Source: Chloroflexota bacterium
GTDB lineage: Bacteria; Chloroflexota; Anaerolineae; UBA1429
Assembly: GCA_012841405.1 (NCBI GenBank)
Contig: DUUT01000013.1
Span: forward strand, 25,175-89,174
DNA: 64,000 bases
Direction: 5' to 3'
The stretch's first letter is position 1; the number at the start of each line of letters is the position of its first letter. The translations under genes and the position numbers were made by a program. Below are positions 58,964-64,000 of this stretch, piece after piece. The notes under the pieces are model-generated. The model made no database searches. It was not told where the DNA came from and saw only the letters and a program-made list of their open reading frames with translations.

Positions 58964-61117
58964 GTGAGCACACGAGCGACCGAATCCAGGCCGGCCTATC
59001 TCGACACATCCCTGCCCGTCGACCAGCGCGTGCGCGACCTCGTGAGGCGCATGACGCTGGAGGAAAAGGTCTCACAGATGGTGCACGGCGCCGCAGCGAT
59101 CGAGCGCCTGGGCGTCCCCGAGTACAACTGGTGGAACGAGTGCCTCCACGGTGTGGCGCGCGCCGGCATCGCCACCGTCTTCCCCCAGGCCATCGGCATG
59201 GCCGCCACCTGGAATCCCGACCTGATCCGTGCCATGGCCATGGCCACGTCGGACGAGGCCCGCGCCAAGCACCATGCCTTTGTCCGTCAGGGGGATAGGG
59301 GCATCTACAAGGGGCTCACCTTCTGGTCGCCGAACGTCAACATCTTTCGCGATCCGCGGTGGGGGCGCGGCCAAGAGACCTATGGCGAGGATCCCTACCT
59401 CACGGCGCGGCTGGGAGTCGCCTTTGTTCAGGGGCTCCAGGGCGATGACCCCACCTATCTCAAAGTGGTCGCCACCCCCAAGCACTTGGCCGCGCACAGC
59501 GGCCCCGAGGCCGAACGCCATTCCTTCAACGCGACGGTTAGCCAACGCGATCTGCTCGAGACGTATCTCCCCGCCTTTCAGGCCTGTGTGCAAGAGGGAG
59601 GGGCCGCCTCGATCATGGGTGCCTATAACCGCATCAACGGTGAGCCCTGCTGTGCCAGCCCCACGCTGCTCGGCGCCTTCCTGCGCCACGCCTGGGGCTT
59701 CGATGGCTATGTGGTGTCGGATTGCGGCGCCATCGATGACATCTACCAGCACCACGGCGTGGTCGCGACAGCCGAAGAGGCGGCGGCGCTGGCGGTGCGC
59801 AGCGGATGCGACCTGAACTGCGGCACGACGTACCCCGCCCTGGTGCGGGCCGTGCGGCAGGGGCTATTGGACGAGGCGGTGATCGACCGGGCCGTCGAGC
59901 GCCTGTTCACGGCGCGGTTTCGTCTGGGGATGTTCGATCCGCCCGAGCAGGTGCCTTATACCCACATCCCCTCCGAGGTGATCGACTCGCCCCAGCATCG
60001 CCAGTTGGCGCTGCAGGTGGCGCGCGAGTCCATCGTCCTGCTCAAGAACGCCAACGGCATCCTGCCGCTGAGCCGAGACGCCTCGCCCATCGCCGTCATT
60101 GGCCCGAACGCCCACGACGTCGAGGTGCTGCTGGGCAACTATCACGGGACGCCGTCGACCGCGGTGACCCCGCTGGACGGCATCCGCGCCAAGCTGGGGG
60201 CCGGCGCCCAGGTACGCTATGCCCAGGGATGCGCGATTTTGGGGCCGGCGGGCGGTGGCATCGTCGAGGCGGTGGAGGCAGCCCGTGGTGCGCGGGTGGC
60301 CATCGTGTGCGTGGGCCTGTCGCAACAGGTAGAGGGAGAAGAGGGGGAGGCCGACCTCTCGGACCGCATCGGGCTCGGTCTCCCCGGAATGCAGCAACAG
60401 CTCCTCGAGGCGGTCGACGCCACCGGCGTTCCGCTCGTCGTGGTGCTGCTCAACGGCAGCCCGGTGGACCTGCGCTGGGCGGAGGAACACGCCGCCGCCA
60501 TCATCGAGTCGTGGTACCCCGGCGAGGAGGGCGGCACGGCGCTGGCCGACGTGCTCTTTGGTGACTATGACCCGGCGGGGCGCCTGCCGATCACCTTTTA
60601 CCGCTCCCTCGATCAGGTACCCCCCTTTGAGGACTATGCCATGGAGGGGCGCACCTACCGCTTTCTGCGCGACGAGCCCCTCTACCCCTTTGGCTACGGC
60701 CTGAGCTACACGCGCTTTCGCTACACCGACCTGACGATCACCCCTGCCGTGGTGCGGCCGGGGGAGAGCGTCCGCGTGAGCGCGCGCGTTGAGAACGTCG
60801 GCGAGCGCGCCGGCGATGAGGTGGTGCAGCTGTACCTCAGCGACCTGGAGGCGAGCGTTCCCGTGCCGCTCCGCCACCTGGAAGGGTTTGCGCGCATCCA
60901 CCTCGCGCCGGGCGAGAGCCGCGTGGTATCGTTCACGCTGCAGCCGCGCCAGATGGCGCTGGTGGACGATGCGGGCCGTTGGGCCATCGAGCCGGGCGCG
61001 TTCGGGGTCTATGTCGGCGGTGGACAGCCCGTGGAGCGCACCGGTGGCGCAGGGGTGGCGGGCCAATTCCACATCGTGGGAGAGACAACGCCCATCTCGA
61101 ACACGTACGGTGTATAG
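58964..61117 (+). CDS. Glycoside hydrolase family 3 (beta-glucosidase/beta-xylosidase-like)
   Basis: LTFWSPNVNIFRDPRWGRGQETYGEDPYLTARLG, YVVSDCGAIDDI nucleophile region, C-terminal FN3-like domain; GTG start. Confidence 0.93.
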   Translation: MSTRATESRPAYLDTSLPVDQRVRDLVRRMTLEEKVSQMVHGAAAIERLGVPEYNWWNECLHGVARAGIATVFPQAIGMAATWNPDLIRAMAMATSDEARAKHHAFVRQGDRGIYKGLTFWSPNVNIFRDPRWGRGQETYGEDPYLTARLGVAFVQGLQGDDPTYLKVVATPKHLAAHSGPEAERHSFNATVSQRDLLETYLPAFQACVQEGGAASIMGAYNRINGEPCCASPTLLGAFLRHAWGFDGYVVSDCGAIDDIYQHHGVVATAEEAAALAVRSGCDLNCGTTYPALVRAVRQGLLDEAVIDRAVERLFTARFRLGMFDPPEQVPYTHIPSEVIDSPQHRQLALQVARESIVLLKNANGILPLSRDASPIAVIGPNAHDVEVLLGNYHGTPSTAVTPLDGIRAKLGAGAQVRYAQGCAILGPAGGGIVEAVEAARGARVAIVCVGLSQQVEGEEGEADLSDRIGLGLPGMQQQLLEAVDATGVPLVVVLLNGSPVDLRWAEEHAAAIIESWYPGEEGGTALADVLFGDYDPAGRLPITFYRSLDQVPPFEDYAMEGRTYRFLRDEPLYPFGYGLSYTRFRYTDLTITPAVVRPGESVRVSARVENVGERAGDEVVQLYLSDLEASVPVPLRHLEGFARIHLAPGESRVVSFTLQPRQMALVDDAGRWAIEPGAFGVYVGGGQPVERTGGAGVAGQFHIVGETTPISNTYGV

Positions 61118-61202
61118 AGTGCGGGGCAGCATCGATCGTCGTGCACCTGGCTGACGCATCTGCCCCTCGACCGACGATACCCGTAAGAAAGGCCACCGCG
61201 GC

Positions 61203-61829
61203 ATGCACAGCCCATTCGTCTATGTCTTTGTCGCCGGCATCCTCATCGAGGAGATCATCCGCGCGCCACGCCGCTACCGCAACTGGTTGAACCAGCGCAC
61301 AGGGATGATCGCCGAGCACCGCGTCGGTGCCCTCGAGCAGGTGCTCATGAGGCTGAATCTGTTCGGCACGACGCTGGCCCCCATCCTGTACGCCTTTACC
61401 AACTGGTTTGGCTTTGGTGCCTACGCTCTGCCAGCGTGGACGGGCGTCATTGGCGTCCTGTGCCTGGCGGTGGCCATCTGGCTGCTGGTGCGCGCCCATG
61501 CCGACCTCGGCCGCAACTGGTCGCCCACCCTCGAGATCGTCAAGGAGCACCGCTTGGTAACCGAGGGGATCTATGGCACAATACGGCATCCGATTTATGC
61601 CGCGGTGTGGCTGACCGTCATCGCCCAGGCGCTGATGATCGACAACTGGTTCGTGGGGTTCGCGGGCATCGCCGTGTTCCTGCCCGTCTACCTGACGCGC
61701 ATCCCCGCCGAGGAGCGCATGATGATTGACCGCTTTGGTGATGCCTACCGCGCCTACATGGAGCGCACCGGCGGGATCGTGCCACGTTGGAGGCGTCGCG
61801 GCGCCGCCCGCAAGGCATCTGACCACTAG
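61203..61829 (+). CDS. Isoprenylcysteine carboxyl methyltransferase family membrane protein
   Basis: HRLVTEGIYGTIRHPIYAAVWL; RIPAEERMMIDRFGDAYRAYMERTGGIVPR. Confidence 0.85.
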   Translation: MHSPFVYVFVAGILIEEIIRAPRRYRNWLNQRTGMIAEHRVGALEQVLMRLNLFGTTLAPILYAFTNWFGFGAYALPAWTGVIGVLCLAVAIWLLVRAHADLGRNWSPTLEIVKEHRLVTEGIYGTIRHPIYAAVWLTVIAQALMIDNWFVGFAGIAVFLPVYLTRIPAEERMMIDRFGDAYRAYMERTGGIVPRWRRRGAARKASDH

Positions 61830-61838
61830 GGGAGAACC

Positions 61839-62519
61839 GTGGAGCCGACCGTACTCGACAGCATTCCCTTTCATGCCGACCGCGAGGCCCTCGCCAAGCG
61901 CCTGCGCCTCTCACCGGACAGCGACGCGTGGCCGGAGGTGCTGGCCATGGTCGAGCACGCCGAGGCCATCGGCCGCCCCAAGGCGCTCTATGGGGTCGGC
62001 TACATCGAAGAGCGCGGCGACGACTATATCGTGGTCGACGGAGAGCGTTTCACCAGCCGGGTGCTGCGCGTGAACGTCGGCGACGCGCACCGCGTCTTTC
62101 CCTTCCTCGCCACCTGTGGCCAAGAGCTCGAGACCTGGGGCGAGGGGCTGGATGATGTGCTCCAGTCGTACTGGTCAGAGGCCATCCGAGAGGCAGCGCT
62201 GCGAGCGGCAAGCGCCGCGCTGGTCGAGCACCTGAATGCTACCTTTGCGCCGGGCAAGACCTCGGCGATGAACCCCGGCTCGTTGGCCGACTGGCCCCTC
62301 CAGCAGCAGCGTCCCCTGTTCCGCGTCCTGGGCGACACTGAGGCCCTGGTGGGGGTGCGACTCCTGCCGAGCAACCTCATGGTACCCAGCAAGACGGTGT
62401 CGGGCATGCGCTTCGCCACTGAGGAGACGTTCGAGAGCTGCATGCTCTGCCCGCGACCCGACTGCCCCGGTCGCCGCTCGCCGTATGATGCGCAATTGCA
62501 CCGGGAGCGTTACCGCTAG
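61839..62519 (+). CDS. Stand-alone protein related to the methionine synthase (MetH) activation domain
   Basis: MNPGSLADWPLQQQRPLFRVLGD...VGVRLLPSNLMVPSKTVSGMRFATEETFESCMLCPRPDCPGRRSPYD. Confidence 0.75.
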   Translation: MEPTVLDSIPFHADREALAKRLRLSPDSDAWPEVLAMVEHAEAIGRPKALYGVGYIEERGDDYIVVDGERFTSRVLRVNVGDAHRVFPFLATCGQELETWGEGLDDVLQSYWSEAIREAALRAASAALVEHLNATFAPGKTSAMNPGSLADWPLQQQRPLFRVLGDTEALVGVRLLPSNLMVPSKTVSGMRFATEETFESCMLCPRPDCPGRRSPYDAQLHRERYR

Positions 62520-62722
62520 TAGTTCCCGACGGCCCACTCCACAGTCGTCACAGCGCCCCCTCTCCCCCCTGTATCTTGTGTGCAAGGACCCGGGAGGGGA
62601 GCCCTCGCACGCGGGGGAGAGCTTGCCTTGGTCGTGACGACGTGCGATCTTTGAGTTCCTCTGGCAACAGGCCGCGAGAGCGTAGCCGGGCGGGACATGG
62701 CACCCCTCCACCGGTGCCCTCG

Positions 62723-62785
62723 GACGCCACCCCGAGCATCACACTCTCCCGTTGCGGGGATAATGCGTCAAGCATCATGAGTCGT
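62723..62785 (+). promoter_or_regulatory. Copy 2 of the conserved intergenic element
   Basis: cggacgccaccccgagcatcacactctcccgttgcggggataatgcgtcaagcatcatgagtcg aligns with copy 1 at 47322-47382. Confidence 0.5.
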
Positions 62786-62897
62786 TCCCATCCCCTTCGC
62801 TTTGCGTGCTGGGGAAGGCGACCCTCGTGCGCGCGTAGGTGCGGGCCAAATGAGATCACTCCCCCACAATTACCCCCATCCTTGGGCGCTCAAGCCG

Positions 62898-62926
62898 TTG
62901 ACGGCCGTTTCCACAGCTTCTATACT
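62898..62926 (+). promoter_or_regulatory. Strong sigma-70-like promoter
   Basis: TTGACG-17 nt-TATACT, 41 nt upstream of the 62967 ATG. Confidence 0.75.
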
Positions 62927-62966
62927 AGACCCAATCCGATACCACAAGACGAAAGGCGGCATAGCG

Positions 62967-63638
62967 ATGTCGTCAGGCTCATATCCCTTGACCGCCAGCG
63001 AGCTCGTCCTCCTCAAGGGCGAACACTTTGCCAAGCGTGCACCAAGGGGCAACGTCGACCTCCTGCACACCGGTGCCAAGGTCTCAGCCGCCGAGCTCGG
63101 GCAACGCATGGTGGCGGTGGCCTTTCTCGCGTGTGAGCGCGTGGGCACCGTGCGCCTCGAGGTGCGGCCCAAGCGCGCGTTCTTTGGACTGCGCACCGTT
63201 GATACGCTCTACGCTGAACCCGGGGATGGCAGCTACGCCTGGCCCACACCCAGTATCGAAGGATCGCTGCGCTCCCTAGCTGTCGAGTGGGCCGAAGACA
63301 AGGCCCAGAACGAGATCGCCAACATCGTGCACACGCTGCTCCGTGAGGACAGCCCCGATCCCTGGCACGCGCTCATCGAACGGGTCAAGAGCGATCTAGC
63401 GGCCCGGGGCCTGCTCCGGACGGCAGAGCAGCGCACCCTCCGGGTGTTCGATCCGATCCGCTACCATCTTCCCGAGACGACTGCCAGTCTGGCCGCCCGT
63501 CAGTCTGAGACTTCGCTGCAAGAGATCCTCGATGAGTGTCAGCGCACACGGCCACCGGTTTGGAAGTTGCTTCTCACCGGACTCGACAAAGCCGCCAGCC
63601 AACGCACCGAACGCTTGACCAACACTGACACCGACTGA
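62967..63638 (+). CDS. Hypothetical protein
   Basis: Continuous coding frame MSSGSYPLTASELVLLKGEHF... downstream of a good promoter; family not recognised with confidence. Confidence 0.7.
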   Translation: MSSGSYPLTASELVLLKGEHFAKRAPRGNVDLLHTGAKVSAAELGQRMVAVAFLACERVGTVRLEVRPKRAFFGLRTVDTLYAEPGDGSYAWPTPSIEGSLRSLAVEWAEDKAQNEIANIVHTLLREDSPDPWHALIERVKSDLAARGLLRTAEQRTLRVFDPIRYHLPETTASLAARQSETSLQEILDECQRTRPPVWKLLLTGLDKAASQRTERLTNTDTD

Positions 63639-63705
63639 GCCCGGATGATCTGTATGGCGTGGCCGATCGTGCGCCACGTCGGTTGCTCAGGGCAAGGAGG
63701 TTGCC

Positions 63706-63953
63706 ATGGGTTTGTTGGCCTGGATCATCTTTGGTGCGCTGGCTGGGTGGCGAGCATCATTACCGGACGGAATGAGCGTCAAGGCTGCATCCTCAATATC
63801 GTCGTGGGCATCGTGGGAGCCCTGTTGGGCGGGTTCATCCTCCAGCTCCTCACGGGGATGGGCTTTGACTTTGGCTTTAACCTGCGCAGCTTTATCGTGG
63901 CAGTACTCGGATCGGTGGTGCTCCTCCTCCTCGTAGGGTTGGTGCGGCGCTAG
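63706..63953 (+). pseudogene. GlsB/YeaQ/YmgE (transglycosylase-associated) small membrane protein, apparently frameshifted
   Basis: Frame 1 gives MGLLAWIIFGALAGW, a different frame gives VASIITGRNERQGCILNIVVGIVGALLGGFILQLLTGMGF...; together they make a full-length family member. Confidence 0.75.
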
Positions 63954-64000
63954 ACGACGCCGCGTGTCCGTCGTAGCCCGGACGTGGGGCTGCCTCGCGC

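Noticed and set aside
1-64000. CRISPR arrays, tRNA/rRNA genes, transposases or integrases
   Set aside because: No regularly spaced repeats, tRNA-like cloverleafs or recombinase motifs were recognised by eye; a tRNAscan/CRISPR search would be decisive.

Overview
A GC-rich window in which every convincing gene lies on the + strand. Three blocks are visible. (1) About 1-44 kb is a large exopolysaccharide/glycan locus. It has a WbaP-type initiating transferase, a Wzz/BY-kinase, a fused ATP sulfurylase/APS kinase plus a sulfotransferase, a Wzm/Wzt-like ABC exporter, about 12 glycosyltransferases, and a fused Gfo/Idh/MocA-DegT sugar enzyme. It also has a WecB-like epimerase, an ACP/acyl-ligase/AsnB/PP-loop amidotransferase cassette, an O-antigen ligase/polymerase-like protein, three GT39-like membrane proteins and two BNR-repeat proteins. 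(2) About 44.1-52.3 kb is a compact peptide (RiPP-like) cluster: HprK-like kinase, radical SAM/SPASM protein, a 42-aa candidate precursor whose ATG overlaps the radical SAM stop codon, S26 peptidase, PqqD/RRE protein, ABC transporter and a nucleotidyltransferase-like protein. I regard this as the best candidate for an undescribed system. The gene set resembles the accessory genes of phosphorylated lasso peptides (kinase, nucleotidyltransferase, RRE, ABC), but no lasso cyclase or B2 protease is seen, and a radical SAM enzyme is present instead. (3) About 52.3-64 kb holds secreted carbohydrate-active proteins (DUF5060/PKD glycosidase, PQQ-type propeller, GH3) and miscellaneous genes. It also holds a perfect 48-bp palindrome and a roughly 62-bp intergenic element that recurs upstream of the PqqD gene. 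Product calls come from motif recognition only; no searches were run.
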